DNA of 62,579 bases from assembly GCA_022360315.1 (NCBI GenBank), contig JAKSDA010000236.1, positions 1 through 62,579 on the forward strand. The letters run 5' to 3'. Made by a program: the position numbers and the translations under genes. The notes under the pieces are model-generated. The model ran no database searches, had not been told where the DNA came from, and saw only the letters and a list, made by a program, of their open reading frames with translations. Numbering within the stretch: position 1 is the first letter of the stretch; each line of letters starts with the position of its first letter. Origin of the DNA: Pseudomonadota bacterium. Lineage in GTDB: Bacteria > Myxococcota_A > Polyangia > Haliangiales > Haliangiaceae. Positions 9,081 to 20,975 of this stretch are shown here, one piece after another.

Positions 9081-10025
9081 TCAGTAGTGTTCGACGGCTC
9101 CAAGTAGCTGTTTTTTGACCGCATCGCGCAGCTCGGGCGGCGACAATGCCTCGGCATCCCGACCCCAGCGCAGAGTCCATCGCATGGCTTCGACCGTGCC
9201 GGCGACGCTGGCGCGAACAATGACCGAGCCGTCGGGCTGGCCGTCGAGGGTCTGTCGGGATGAAAGCGGCCATTCGGTGGCAAATCGGGCGACCCGGGCG
9301 GTCAAGCGTATGGCGACAGGGATGGGATCGCCCGACCAGACCTGGGCAGCATGGGCAAATAAGGCCTCTTCGTCGTATTCGGGGTGAGGATCGGCGGGTC
9401 GATCGAGCATCGCTATATCGCTCAGGCGGGCGACCTTGAAGGTCCGCAAGGCGTCTCGTTCCGTGTCGTGAGCAATGAGATAGAGATGGCCCTGGTGGGA
9501 GTGAATCGACATCGGATCAACGGTGCGGCGCCGGGGTTGGTTCTGGCCGACCGATTGGTAGTCGAAGGCGATGCGCTTGCCGTCGTGAATGGCCCGGTCG
9601 AGCTGCTTGACGCGGCCCGGCCAGCTCTTGATCTCGGCCGGACCGATCGACAGTGGCTCGTCGGCTGGCGGCCGGATGAGCGAATATCGCGCGAGCAGGC
9701 GATCGAGCTCGACGACTAGCCGGGTGCCGGCCAGCGGAGTCATCACGTGGCGGGCCATATGCAATGCGGCGATCTGGATGGGCGTTGGGTTCAGCGGCGG
9801 AACCGAGAGGCCCATCAGTCGGTAGCGCATCTCGCCGTTGATGCGCTCGGAATTGATCGGCACGCCGGCCTCGAGAAGATTCTTCAAGTCGCGGTAGAGA
9901 GTGGCCCGGCTAGCTCCGGTGGCCTCGCCGAGTTGGTTGACCGTCATGCCGCGCCGGCGCTGACATAATTCTGTTACGATCTCCCATTGTCGTACGACCA
10001 TCGCGCGTAGTCGACTGCCTGCCAT
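9081..10025 (-). CDS. WYL-domain transcriptional regulator, HTH-WYL
   Basis: This 314-aa regulator has an N-terminal helix-turn-helix (GMTVNQLGEATGASRATLYR, about 22-41) followed by a WYL ligand-binding domain with its core strand GHLYLIAHDTERDALRTF. WYL regulators often control CRISPR-Cas and other defence genes and can sense nucleic-acid or nucleotide ligands. The chosen ATG at 10025 follows an AGGGGGAAGAG site; an ATG at 10085 is less likely. It is encoded just upstream of cas6 on the same strand, with two 19-bp dyads in the gap, so it probably represses or activates the cas operon. Confidence 0.9.
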   Translation of the reverse strand: MAGSRLRAMVVRQWEIVTELCQRRRGMTVNQLGEATGASRATLYRDLKNLLEAGVPINSERINGEMRYRLMGLSVPPLNPTPIQIAALHMARHVMTPLAGTRLVVELDRLLARYSLIRPPADEPLSIGPAEIKSWPGRVKQLDRAIHDGKRIAFDYQSVGQNQPRRRTVDPMSIHSHQGHLYLIAHDTERDALRTFKVARLSDIAMLDRPADPHPEYDEEALFAHAAQVWSGDPIPVAIRLTARVARFATEWPLSSRQTLDGQPDGSVIVRASVAGTVEAMRWTLRWGRDAEALSPPELRDAVKKQLLGAVEHY

Positions 10026-10324
10026 GGCTCTTCCCCCTGTTGGTTGCGCAGCGCCATGGATCGCATAGATTATCAGGTAGGGCAACTATGCAGTGATGTC
10101 CTGGATTGTGGCAACAAGCTTGACTTGTCCGCCGGGGTCAGCTCTGGCCGGGGGCGATGGCCGATGCCCCATCCGGCCAGACGTCGCAGCAAGAAATGCG
10201 AGGGGGAGTTCATACGAAGCGGAACGGCCGAGCATCTGGCTGTGCGATAGGATCACGATCGCCCCAGCCTTTCCTGGCAGACCTGTCTTTTTGGGCTACT
10301 CTGTACCGTTATCGCAGGAACACC

Positions 10325-11524
10325 ATGCCTCGCTGGACAATCTGGATCCTCTTTGTACTCTTTTCCGCAACCGTTCAGATTCTCGCCCATTACTATGTGT
10401 GGCGCCGACTGGTTCGCGACACTGGAATGGAACACCCCTGGCGGCGAAGATTCACCATTGCCATCGTCATACTCGCTCTGAGCATTCCGAGCACGCTGTG
10501 GGCCAGTCGCCTGCTCAGTGCCGATATTGGCCGGATCATGGGCTGGCCAGTTCTTCTGTGGCTCGGCTTTGCCGCGCTTCTGTTGATCGGATTCCTTCTC
10601 ATCGACGGGGCCCGCATCGTTCTGTGGAGTGTGCGCCGCGGTCTCGCCCGTACAAAGAAAGGCGTGCCCGCTTCGTTTAATCCCGATCGGCGACAGTTCC
10701 TGGCCCGCGTCGCTGGCGGAACCGTGGTTACCGCTGCCACTGGTGCGACTGCTGTCGGCATGCACGAAGTTCTCAAAGAGCACGAGATCAAAGAAGTTCC
10801 GGTAACACTGTCGCGTTTGCCGCCGGCCCTTGACGGCTTCACCATCGCGCAGATCACCGATGTTCACGTCGGCTACACAGTCACCCGATCGTTCGTCCAA
10901 TCGGTGGTCGACCGGGTGAATGGCCTGAGTCCCGATCTGATTGCCATCACCGGCGATCTGGTCGATGGCGACGTCGACAGCTTACGCGACGCTGTGCAGC
11001 CGCTAGCCGAGCTGTCGGCTCGTCACGGAGTGTATTTTGTCACCGGAAACCACGAATATTACGCTGGCGTGGAACCGTGGCTCGACGAGCTCGAACGCCT
11101 GGGAATCGAGATTTTGCGCAACCAGCGGGTGGAAATCGGCCGGGGTCGGGATGGATTTGACCTGGCAGGGGTATATGACTATCAGTCGGATCGCTTTGGC
11201 CACGGTGCCGATCTGAATAGAGCTCTCGGCGATCGCGATCCGGATCGCGAGGTGGTGCTTCTCGCCCATCAACCACGCCATGTCTACGAAGCCGCGCGCT
11301 ACGGGGTTGGTCTGCAGCTGTCGGGTCATACTCACGGCGGCCAGATCTGGCCCTGGCACTATGTCGTCAAGGCGCAGCAGCGCGGTTTGTTGGCCGGACT
11401 GTCCCGTCACGGCGAGACCCAGCTGTACATCAGCCGAGGCACGGGCTACTGGGGCCCACCGATCCGCGTCGGTGCCCCGGCCGAGATCACCAGAGTCGTC
11501 CTCCGCTCGGGCTCGGCCGCGTAG
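10325..11524 (+). CDS. Membrane metallophosphoesterase, YaeI/YkuE-like
   Basis: This 399-aa protein starts with four predicted membrane helices (about residues 1-110), then a twin-arginine-like segment DRRQFLARVAGG and a calcineurin-like phosphoesterase domain. Metal-binding motifs are all present: ITDVHVG, GDLVDG, GNHEYY, HQPRH and SGHTHGGQ. The family includes UDP-diacylglucosamine and other envelope phosphohydrolases; the substrate here is unknown. The catalytic domain most likely faces the periplasm. The ATG at 10325 follows an AGGA site by seven bases. It is divergent from the WYL gene across about 300 bp in which I see no other feature. Confidence 0.88.
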   Translation: MPRWTIWILFVLFSATVQILAHYYVWRRLVRDTGMEHPWRRRFTIAIVILALSIPSTLWASRLLSADIGRIMGWPVLLWLGFAALLLIGFLLIDGARIVLWSVRRGLARTKKGVPASFNPDRRQFLARVAGGTVVTAATGATAVGMHEVLKEHEIKEVPVTLSRLPPALDGFTIAQITDVHVGYTVTRSFVQSVVDRVNGLSPDLIAITGDLVDGDVDSLRDAVQPLAELSARHGVYFVTGNHEYYAGVEPWLDELERLGIEILRNQRVEIGRGRDGFDLAGVYDYQSDRFGHGADLNRALGDRDPDREVVLLAHQPRHVYEAARYGVGLQLSGHTHGGQIWPWHYVVKAQQRGLLAGLSRHGETQLYISRGTGYWGPPIRVGAPAEITRVVLRSGSAA

Positions 11525-11596
11525 TCGATTCAGATATAGCCCGCCCACAGCCGGAGCCGATGCCCAATGCCGCCAACACCGGATCGCCCGACAGCG

Positions 11597-13258
11597 TTAC
11601 CGTCCACGCCGGCGGGCGGGTTTTTTGGCTGCCGGCCTTGCCTTCGGCTTTTTCTTGGCCTGCAACATCGCCGGCATGGGCTTGCGGGGAAGCCGTTGTG
11701 GGCGCATGGCGGCGTGATAGAGAAATGAGGCCATGATGACCGAAGCCTGTTTCAGGTCGTTTTCCTGGACATGATCGTACTCATCGATGTGGGTGTGATG
11801 AAGCCTGGGCATGTAATCGAGTCGATCCTGTACGAACTGAAAGCCAGGCAGACCGACATCATCGAATGGCACGTGGTCGGTGCCCGACGTGCCTCGCATG
11901 GTGACCAGGGTGGCGTCGAGGTCGTGGAAAGGCGCCAACCAGGCCTCGAAGATCGGTTTTATTGCGGCGTTTCCCTCGGCATATATCCCTCGAATACGCC
12001 CGCTGCCGTTGTCGAGATTAAAATAGGCCGACAGTCGCGGGTAGCCGGGTCTGCGCACGATGGGTCGAGAGCGGCGCGGTCTGAGCCAGGGGTGGAGCTT
12101 TTTGACCTCGGGGTCGGTCGGCGGGCCCTGGCTGGCAAAGTGACGCGCGACATACGCCCGCGAGCCGAGAAGACCCTGTTCCTCACCACTCCACAACGCG
12201 ATGCGAATGGTGCGGCGCGGCCGGACTGCGAGCGTTCGCAGGATGCGTATCGCCTCCATGGCCACGGCACATCCAGCGGCGTTGTCCACGGCCCCAGTGC
12301 CGACATGCCAGGAATCGAGATGGGCGCCAACCATGACCAGTTCGGCGCGCCTGGCAGTCCCCGGGATCTCGGCGACCGTATTGTACGCTTTGCGGTCGCG
12401 ATCGTGAAACCGGGTCCGTATGTCGAGCTCGAGTTCGACGTCTTTTTTGGCCTCGATCAGGCGGAGCAGCTTGTTGTAGTGCTCCGCCGCCATGATCAGG
12501 ACCGGCGCCGGCGGTGTGTTGCCCACCTTAAAAACGTCGTACGGCAACATGGCGCGGATCAAACCGGCATCGCGCGAACTCGACGTCACCATCGCCAGTG
12601 GCTTTTCCTTAGCCAGAAAATTGTCGAATTTTTCACGTAGCTGGGCGCGGGCGAGATATGTTCTTATCCACTTTCGGCGGTCATTGGAGATCTCTACCTT
12701 GCCGAGCTGGTCGAGATCCGGGCCGGAATAGCGGCGGAAAATGGGTCCGGTCGGCGGCTTGCTGTCAAAGGGCGGGTCGAGGAGCACGATCTTGCCGGCG
12801 AGCTTGCCCCGGTAGCGTTCGAAGTCGCTTTCGGCCGAAAGTTCGACCCGCACAGCGAGACCGCGTACCGGCCCGTCTGTCCCCGGTGTCCAGGCCTCGG
12901 GAAGTGCGCTCAGCGGCACGGGCCGGGGGCGGATCATGTGCACCGAGGCGCGTGAATAGCTCCACCCCCGACCGAATTGAAATCCCTCGAGGTGGGCGTT
13001 GGAAAGGCCCCACTCGGCTAGTTTGTCGCGCGTCCAGTGATTGGCCCGGGTCATTTGCGGCGACCCGGTCAGCCGCGGTCCGATGTCGTCGGTAAGGGCG
13101 CGCAGGGTCTTCATGACCTGCGAGCGCTGCAGCCCCTCGTCGCGTATGCGGCTGATCATGGTCAAATCGACCGGTTCATCTGCTGTGGCCGGCACGGCCA
13201 GACCGAGCACAGGCAACACCATCAGGGCGGAGAACGATCGGGCGAAGTTCGCAGTCAT
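11597..13258 (-). CDS. Secreted M28 family zinc aminopeptidase
   Basis: This 553-aa protein has a signal peptide (ARSFSALMVLPVLGLAVPA, cleavage probably after ATA), a PA-like insert around residues 130-250 and an M28 peptidase domain. Zinc and catalytic residues can be read in GAHLDSWHVGTGAVDN (H, D), SGEEQGLLGS (E-E), FNLDNGSGR (D) and GTDHVPFDD (H). It should remove N-terminal amino acids from peptides outside the cytoplasm. The last 20 residues form an unusual basic tail rich in KKP and RRR. An upstream in-frame ATG at 13291 is an alternative start. Confidence 0.9.
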   Translation of the reverse strand: MTANFARSFSALMVLPVLGLAVPATADEPVDLTMISRIRDEGLQRSQVMKTLRALTDDIGPRLTGSPQMTRANHWTRDKLAEWGLSNAHLEGFQFGRGWSYSRASVHMIRPRPVPLSALPEAWTPGTDGPVRGLAVRVELSAESDFERYRGKLAGKIVLLDPPFDSKPPTGPIFRRYSGPDLDQLGKVEISNDRRKWIRTYLARAQLREKFDNFLAKEKPLAMVTSSSRDAGLIRAMLPYDVFKVGNTPPAPVLIMAAEHYNKLLRLIEAKKDVELELDIRTRFHDRDRKAYNTVAEIPGTARRAELVMVGAHLDSWHVGTGAVDNAAGCAVAMEAIRILRTLAVRPRRTIRIALWSGEEQGLLGSRAYVARHFASQGPPTDPEVKKLHPWLRPRRSRPIVRRPGYPRLSAYFNLDNGSGRIRGIYAEGNAAIKPIFEAWLAPFHDLDATLVTMRGTSGTDHVPFDDVGLPGFQFVQDRLDYMPRLHHTHIDEYDHVQENDLKQASVIMASFLYHAAMRPQRLPRKPMPAMLQAKKKPKARPAAKKPARRRGR

Positions 13259-13378
13259 CGAATTCCCGGAGGCTGTGGAAACGGCTTTCATGGGCGAATC
13301 GAGGGGAGTATAAACAGAGTAGTGGGTCCTCTGCAGCAATCGACGCTCCTGCTGGAACAGTCGCAGTGGGTCGCCACA

Positions 13379-14572
13379 ATGGCCGACGTCATGCTGGTCT
13401 ATCGGCCGTGGTGGGCAGTGCTGGCGGACAACGCTGTGGGTCTCACTGTAACCGTCATTGTGGTCAGTGCCATCGCCGTCGCACTGGTCAGGCTGCGTCA
13501 GCGCGACAAATGCCTGAGCTTGCTCGACGGCTATCACGTCACCTATCTCGGCTGCCACGGTGGGTCTCTATGGGGCCGCCTGGTCGTGTACTCCAAGGGG
13601 CTGGAGGTGGTATTCGACGCCATACATACCAGCCGAAATGGCATCGAAAAAAGTTCGGCGTTGATCTACGAAAACGATCTGCTCGATTGTCTGGCCCTCT
13701 GTCGATCGGTCGAAGCCTTGAGTGACAGCGAGGTCAACCGGCGCATGCGACAGATCCGCACCGCCTTCCGTCCCGGTCGAGTGCGCCGCGGGGGCCGGGC
13801 CGTGCGCAATCTCGTCATCACGCTACGCGACGCATTTGGCAAAGTGCTGGGCGCATTCCTCGGTCAGCTGTCGAGAGAATCATCGGTTCGGGCCAGGTTC
13901 CTGGGCGCACAAAAAAACCAGGTTACGGAACTCGGCAAGGTGATCCTGGGCGCAGCGGGCAATGCATACGAGCCCATGCTGGAGCGCCATGTCGGCAAGC
14001 CGGTGGTGCTCCAGGTCAAGTCGCCGGTCGCAAAGGACCAGCCGATAATCGAGATCCCGGGCTTCCTGGCCGAGTACAGCGACCGCTACATCGCGGTGTT
14101 CAACACCGTTCACGAGCCCTATCGCGATGTTCACCTAGATGTAAGTGATGTGAGCGAATCGCTCGAAGAGGACGGTTTTCGCATCGATCGCAACCACGAC
14201 CGGGTCGTGGTCACGTGCACCGGACCCGAAGTCGTGGTGGTCAAGTCGGTGGCCACCGAGACGCGCACCATGGAACTCGAATGCGCACTTTTGTGCGGCA
14301 CCGGCGTCGAGGTTCCGGTCGGAAGGACGTCACGACGAGCAATGCGAAGCGAAGTTGATACCGAGCGGAGCGGCCGGGCGGCCGGCTCTTCGATCGGATC
14401 GAGCAAATCGATTCACGTCCACGTGCGCCTGACCCGGCGAATCGACGTGGTGTGTCCGCGCCAATACGCGGCCATCTACTTCGGCGGGACGCTCGATGTG
14501 GCGGAAAAGAACCGCGGCGAGGACGATCGGCGCAAAGCCGGCGTGGCCCCCGAAGAACTACTCGAGCGGTGA
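13379..14572 (+). CDS. Hypothetical membrane-anchored protein
   Basis: This 397-aa protein is not recognised. It begins with one strong membrane helix (AVGLTVTVIVVSAIAVALV, about 19-37), followed by a long cytoplasmic or periplasmic region rich in beta strands. A conserved-looking segment is GAAGNAYEPMLERHVGKPVV near residue 200. A Ser/Gly-rich linker sits near 335-345. The open frame extends upstream to 13037, but this part overlaps the M28 gene on the other strand and reads as a shadow, so I start at the ATG before the helix. It is divergent from the peptidase gene. Confidence 0.7.
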   Translation: MADVMLVYRPWWAVLADNAVGLTVTVIVVSAIAVALVRLRQRDKCLSLLDGYHVTYLGCHGGSLWGRLVVYSKGLEVVFDAIHTSRNGIEKSSALIYENDLLDCLALCRSVEALSDSEVNRRMRQIRTAFRPGRVRRGGRAVRNLVITLRDAFGKVLGAFLGQLSRESSVRARFLGAQKNQVTELGKVILGAAGNAYEPMLERHVGKPVVLQVKSPVAKDQPIIEIPGFLAEYSDRYIAVFNTVHEPYRDVHLDVSDVSESLEEDGFRIDRNHDRVVVTCTGPEVVVVKSVATETRTMELECALLCGTGVEVPVGRTSRRAMRSEVDTERSGRAAGSSIGSSKSIHVHVRLTRRIDVVCPRQYAAIYFGGTLDVAEKNRGEDDRRKAGVAPEELLER

Positions 14573-14630
14573 AACTCCGCAGTTCATCAGTGAGCCAGGA
14601 CAGCCGGTTTACAGTGCAACCAGCCAGGCC

Positions 14631-15173
14631 TCACTCTCTTTTGGGTTTTTGCTCGCCGGGCTCATAACGAACCGACAGTATCGTGTAAACGATCTCTCCC
14701 TTGGGTCGGCGCACGGTCACTTCGTCGTCGACTTTTTTGCCCAGAAGGGCCCTGCCAACCGGTGAATCAATGCTGATCCAGCCTTTGGACGCGTCGAATT
14801 CATCGGGACCGACCAGGCGATATTCGGCCGCCGCGCCGTCTTCGTCTTCGACCTCGACCCACGCGCCGAAGCGCACGCTGCCGTCGATGCTGTTTTTTGG
14901 CTCGACCACGGTCAACTCGTCGAGCCTCCTGGACAAAAACTGCAAACGGCGGTCGATTTCGCGCAAACGCTTTTTGCCGTAAATGTACTCGGCATTTTCC
15001 GAGCGATCGCCCTGAGCCGCCGCGTCTGCGACTTCCTGGGTCACTTTGGGCCGCTCCACACTCCACAGGTGGCTGAGTTCGTCGCGCAGGCGCTTGGCGC
15101 CTTCGGGCGTGATGTAGCTGGATCTGGGACCTGAACCGGGACGCCGATGAACCATGACCGCGATTGATACCAT
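14631..15173 (-). CDS. greB: Transcript cleavage/elongation factor, GreA/GreB family
   Basis: This 180-aa protein matches the GreA/GreB family, which enters the RNA polymerase secondary channel and stimulates cleavage of backtracked RNA. The coiled-coil tip is clear in GDRSENAEYIYGKKRLREID, where D and E coordinate the second catalytic metal, and the C-terminal FKBP-like domain ends with VGRALLGKKVDDEVTV. The YIYGKKRLREIDRRL sequence favours GreB over GreA. The start may be the ATG at 15173 or the one at 15155. Confidence 0.92.
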   Translation of the reverse strand: MVSIAVMVHRRPGSGPRSSYITPEGAKRLRDELSHLWSVERPKVTQEVADAAAQGDRSENAEYIYGKKRLREIDRRLQFLSRRLDELTVVEPKNSIDGSVRFGAWVEVEDEDGAAAEYRLVGPDEFDASKGWISIDSPVGRALLGKKVDDEVTVRRPKGEIVYTILSVRYEPGEQKPKRE

Positions 15174-15337
15174 TGATCGCTCGCTCGATCCGAGTGGCTC
15201 GCTTACCGATCCGGCTCTCGTCGTTCCCGACTGTGTGGCACAGTCACCGGCATGGCGATGAAAGCGCGCGCCCGTCCCGGGTCAGGCCTGGCAGTAGAGT
15301 TCATCGCCGGCCATTTCGCGAACCCGCCCGATGCCGA

Positions 15338-17716
<2,379 letters not shown>

Positions 17717-17718
17717 GG

Positions 17719-18054
17719 CTACTCGGTCGGCTCCAGGCTGCACTGCAGCGGGTACTCGTGGGCCTGGGCCAGGTTCATGGTCTTTACCGCTTTGGTCTCG
17801 GCTACTTCGTGGGTGTACACACCCGCCACGCCGACACCGTTATTGTGCACATGCATCATGATGCGTAACGCTTCGGATTCCGACTTCTGGAATATGGTCT
17901 CCAGGATCATAACGACGAACTCCTTGGTCGTGTAGTCGTCGTTATGCAGAAGCACCTTGTACATGGGTGGCTTCTTCGTGCGGGTCCGCTCTTTGACCGC
18001 GAGACCGGTCTCGCGCTTCGTTATGGGACGTTTTTTATCCGAATCAGAGGACAT
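17719..18054 (-). CDS. clpS: ClpS adaptor for N-end rule substrates
   Basis: This 111-aa protein is the ClpA adaptor that binds N-degron substrates. The family core YKVLLHNDDYTTKEFVV is present, then the VHNNGVGVAGVYTHEVAETK strand and helix. The first 30 residues are a basic, probably disordered extension (KKRPITKRETGLAVKERTRT). The start is either the ATG at 18054 or one at 18066; neither has a strong ribosome-binding site. It lies immediately upstream of clpA. Confidence 0.95.
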   Translation of the reverse strand: MSSDSDKKRPITKRETGLAVKERTRTKKPPMYKVLLHNDDYTTKEFVVMILETIFQKSESEALRIMMHVHNNGVGVAGVYTHEVAETKAVKTMNLAQAHEYPLQCSLEPTE

Positions 18055-18230
18055 ACGGAGGGTCATATACCGAGATCCAACTATATGTCGTTGAACCAGA
18101 ACTTGGCCACGGATTGCTGGGTTGGCAAGTGAGTTGGTGCGTGGGCTAGCAGCTGCCAGCGTCGCGCGCTCGATCTGCGAAGCGGAGTTTGTTACAAGTG
18201 GCAGCGCGATAGGCACCCTGAGATAGGTTC

Positions 18231-20090
18231 ATGGAAACTCCGAAAGAAACCGAAAAAACTGAAGAAAAACTCTATGAACCAGCGCCCGGCGAGAACCAGC
18301 TGACGTTTCGGGCCGTGCTTGCCGGTTGCGGGTTGGGCTGTGCGGTCGTGTCTATGAACCTGTATCTGGGTCTCAAGATCGGCTGGACCGAGGGTGGCTC
18401 GCTCATGGCGGCGATCTTGGGATTTGGTTTATTCGCTGCCATCAAACCGCGCATCCGCTACTCGGTGCTCGAAGCCAACATTACCCAGACCGCGGGTTCC
18501 GGGGCCGGCAGCATGGCATCGGCCGCTGGCCTGATCGCGTCGATCCCGGCCATGAAAATGCTCGGCTACGACCTGCCGGTGTGGGCGCTCTTTTTGTGGG
18601 CGATCTCGGTCGCCTATCTCGGTGTCATGTTTGCGGTTCCCCTGCGCCGTCAGTACGTGGTCATCGACAACCTGCGCTTTCCCACCGGCACAGCCACGGC
18701 CAACACGATCATGGCCATGTTTGCCGAGGCCAGCGAGGCCGTGGCCAAGGCCAAGGTTCTCCTCAAGTTTGGCGTGTTTGCTTTCGCCTACGTGGTCATT
18801 GCCCATTTTTTTAACCTTCCCCAACTCGAGCAGCCGCCGCTGGCGGCATGGCTGGGCAGCGCCACGCTGGCAGCTCTGGCCGCCTGGGGGTTCTCGCTCA
18901 ACATGGCGCCGTTCTTGTTCGGCGCTGGCTTTCTGATCGGACCGCGGGTGGGCGCATCACTGCTTGCCGGTGCTGTTATGGGCTGGGGTCTGCTCGGCTA
19001 TTACGCCCACCAGAACGGCTGGGCGCCGCACGAAAATCCCATGGTCATTCACGACAAGGCCACCGATATGTGGGGCGCGCGGGGCTGGATTCTGTGGCCG
19101 GGCGTGGCCATCATGGTCTCGGACGCGCTGATGTCACTCGCCCTGTCATGGCGCACCTTCGTGACCGCGTTCAAGGGGACCCACAGCGCCCTGCGTCACA
19201 CCGCCCCGCCAGGCGGGACTGAAAAGGCAGGCGGCCACATCGCCCGTCCAGATGCCTCGGCGCACGACGATGGAGAGATCCCGAATACGTGGTGGACGAC
19301 TGGACTGGCGGTGGCATCGCTGACCACCATCATCATTGCCTGGATCGTATTCGATATACCGCCCTATCTCGCCATCTTCGCGATCGTGCTGTCCGGCGTC
19401 CTGGCTAATGTCGCGGTCAGATCGACTGGCGAGACCGACATCAACCCGACCGGTGGTATGGGCAAAGTTACTCAGGCCGCGTTTGGCGCCCTGTCCGATT
19501 CGATGTCGACCAACCTGATGTCGGCCGGTATCTCAGCTGGAGGCGCATCGCAAGCCGGTGACATGATGCACGATTTTAAAGCCGGATACCTGCTTGGTGC
19601 AGCTCCGCGCAAGCAGTTCCAAGCCCAGCTTTTCGGCATTGCTGCCGGCGTGATCTTTGCCGTGCCGATCTATCTGCTCTACGACAGTGTCTACGAGATC
19701 GGCGGCACCAAACTCGGCGCTCCGGCAGCTCTAGCCTGGAAAGCAGTCGCCGAAGTCCTGTCCAAGGGATTTGACGCGTTACCACCTCATGCCGTGGAGG
19801 CCATTATCGGTGGTCTGATCGTCGGGGCATTGATCCCAATCATTCGCAAAATCTCCCCAAGATTGGCTCCATACACGCCCAGTGGTCTGGCCTTCGGCCT
19901 CGCTTTTATCGTGCAGCCCTATTACTCGATCCCCATGTTTCTAGGTTCGATGCTGCTGCTTCTGTGGAGAAGTGTCGCGCCGGACCAGTGCAGACGATTC
20001 GTCTTTGCCGTGGCCTGCGGTCTGATTGCCGGCGAGGGAATCGGCGGGCTGGTCAATGCACTACATCTGTTCATCGGCGATTTGATCTGA
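18231..20090 (+). CDS. OPT family oligopeptide/metal-chelate transporter
   Basis: This 619-aa integral membrane protein belongs to the OPT superfamily (oligopeptide and iron-chelate uptake). It shows about 14-16 hydrophobic helices and family signatures such as NITQTAGSGAGSMASAAGL near residue 83 and DNLRFPTGTATANTI near 147. A repeat of related motifs occurs in the second half (LMSAGISAGGASQAGDMMHD). The ATG follows a GATAGG site. It stands alone, divergent from clpS; the substrate cannot be predicted. Confidence 0.92.
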   Translation: METPKETEKTEEKLYEPAPGENQLTFRAVLAGCGLGCAVVSMNLYLGLKIGWTEGGSLMAAILGFGLFAAIKPRIRYSVLEANITQTAGSGAGSMASAAGLIASIPAMKMLGYDLPVWALFLWAISVAYLGVMFAVPLRRQYVVIDNLRFPTGTATANTIMAMFAEASEAVAKAKVLLKFGVFAFAYVVIAHFFNLPQLEQPPLAAWLGSATLAALAAWGFSLNMAPFLFGAGFLIGPRVGASLLAGAVMGWGLLGYYAHQNGWAPHENPMVIHDKATDMWGARGWILWPGVAIMVSDALMSLALSWRTFVTAFKGTHSALRHTAPPGGTEKAGGHIARPDASAHDDGEIPNTWWTTGLAVASLTTIIIAWIVFDIPPYLAIFAIVLSGVLANVAVRSTGETDINPTGGMGKVTQAAFGALSDSMSTNLMSAGISAGGASQAGDMMHDFKAGYLLGAAPRKQFQAQLFGIAAGVIFAVPIYLLYDSVYEIGGTKLGAPAALAWKAVAEVLSKGFDALPPHAVEAIIGGLIVGALIPIIRKISPRLAPYTPSGLAFGLAFIVQPYYSIPMFLGSMLLLLWRSVAPDQCRRFVFAVACGLIAGEGIGGLVNALHLFIGDLI

Positions 20091-20195
20091 TCACCGGTTC
20101 TTTCTCGCCGGGTCTGTCCGCCCAAAACTGTCGAGGCAATTGCGGCTGCAGCGTACAAATGCTTGCCCTTCCAGTGCTGTCGATCCATATTTAGA

Positions 20196-20231
20196 CCATT
20201 CGGTCGAACTAAATGGTTTGACCGAATGGTT
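20196..20231. promoter_or_regulatory. 36-bp palindromic operator for the TetR gene
   Basis: Two 15-base arms (ACCATTCGGTCGAAC at 20196-20210 and GTTTGACCGAATGGT at 20217-20231) are inverted with a single mismatch around a 6-bp centre TAAATG. It lies about 90 bp upstream of the TetR start. The size and AT-centred symmetry fit a TetR-family operator, probably autoregulating the tetR-P450 operon. Confidence 0.7.
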
Positions 20232-20321
20232 CATATTTATTTCAACGGATTAGACAAGCTCGCCGGCTGCGCTGCGAGTTGGTGAAGCGCGGATTGGACC
20301 GACGGTGAGCCGGGTAGAAAC

Positions 20322-20975
20322 GTGTCTTTGCCCCGCTTCAAAAAACTCGATCAAGCCAGGCAGCGAGCCATTCTGGATGCGGCGGCCAGCGAGTTCGCCG
20401 AGCGCGGCTTTCAGGGAGCCTCGTACAACCGGATCATCGAGGCAGCGGGAATCAGCAAGGGGGCCATGTACTACTATTTTGCCGACAAGGACGACCTATA
20501 CCGGACAGTCCTGGAGGCGGCATTGGACATGTGGCTGGAGCATATGGGCCCGTTGGCGGGGGTCACCAGCGCCGCGTCGTACTGGCGCGAGTGCGAGGCC
20601 ATGTACCGGCGCATTTTGCTTTTTTTTCTCGACGAGCCGATTTCGGCGGCGTTGTGCTGGAGTGTTTCGCTGGCCTCTGAGCGGGGCGATGCTCATCCGG
20701 CGCTCGGTGAGCTCAATCAGCGTTTTATGGCGTGGACTGCCGAGTTGGTACAGCTGGGACGAGCGCTCGGCGCAGTGCGCGACGACCTACCGGTCGATCT
20801 TCTGGTCCACGTCGGATTTGCCATGCTCGAGGGCATGGATCGCTGGCTGGCAGCGCACTGGCAAGAGATGTCGGCGGACGGCATCGACGACACGGTAGGC
20901 ATGATGATCGGCCTGATACGGCGTATTGCCGAGCCGGACGTCCCGGCGAGAACGAGCGAGGACAACCATGATTGA
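20322..20975 (+). CDS. TetR family transcriptional regulator
   Basis: This 217-aa protein has a TetR DNA-binding domain: ILDAAASEFAERGFQGASYN, then RIIEAAGISKGAMYYYFADK. It probably represses its own operon through the 36-bp palindrome at 20196-20231. It starts with GTG and overlaps the P450 gene by eight bases, which argues that it regulates that enzyme. The C-terminal ligand domain has no recognisable specificity. Confidence 0.93.
   Translation: MSLPRFKKLDQARQRAILDAAASEFAERGFQGASYNRIIEAAGISKGAMYYYFADKDDLYRTVLEAALDMWLEHMGPLAGVTSAASYWRECEAMYRRILLFFLDEPISAALCWSVSLASERGDAHPALGELNQRFMAWTAELVQLGRALGAVRDDLPVDLLVHVGFAMLEGMDRWLAAHWQEMSADGIDDTVGMMIGLIRRIAEPDVPARTSEDNHD

Noticed and set aside
11771..12640. 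289-codon plus-strand frame
   Set aside because: Antisense of the M28 peptidase, whose zinc ligands are intact.
13037..13378. Upstream extension of the 13379 gene
   Set aside because: This part is antisense to the M28 signal region and has no ribosome-binding site; the membrane helix begins after 13379.
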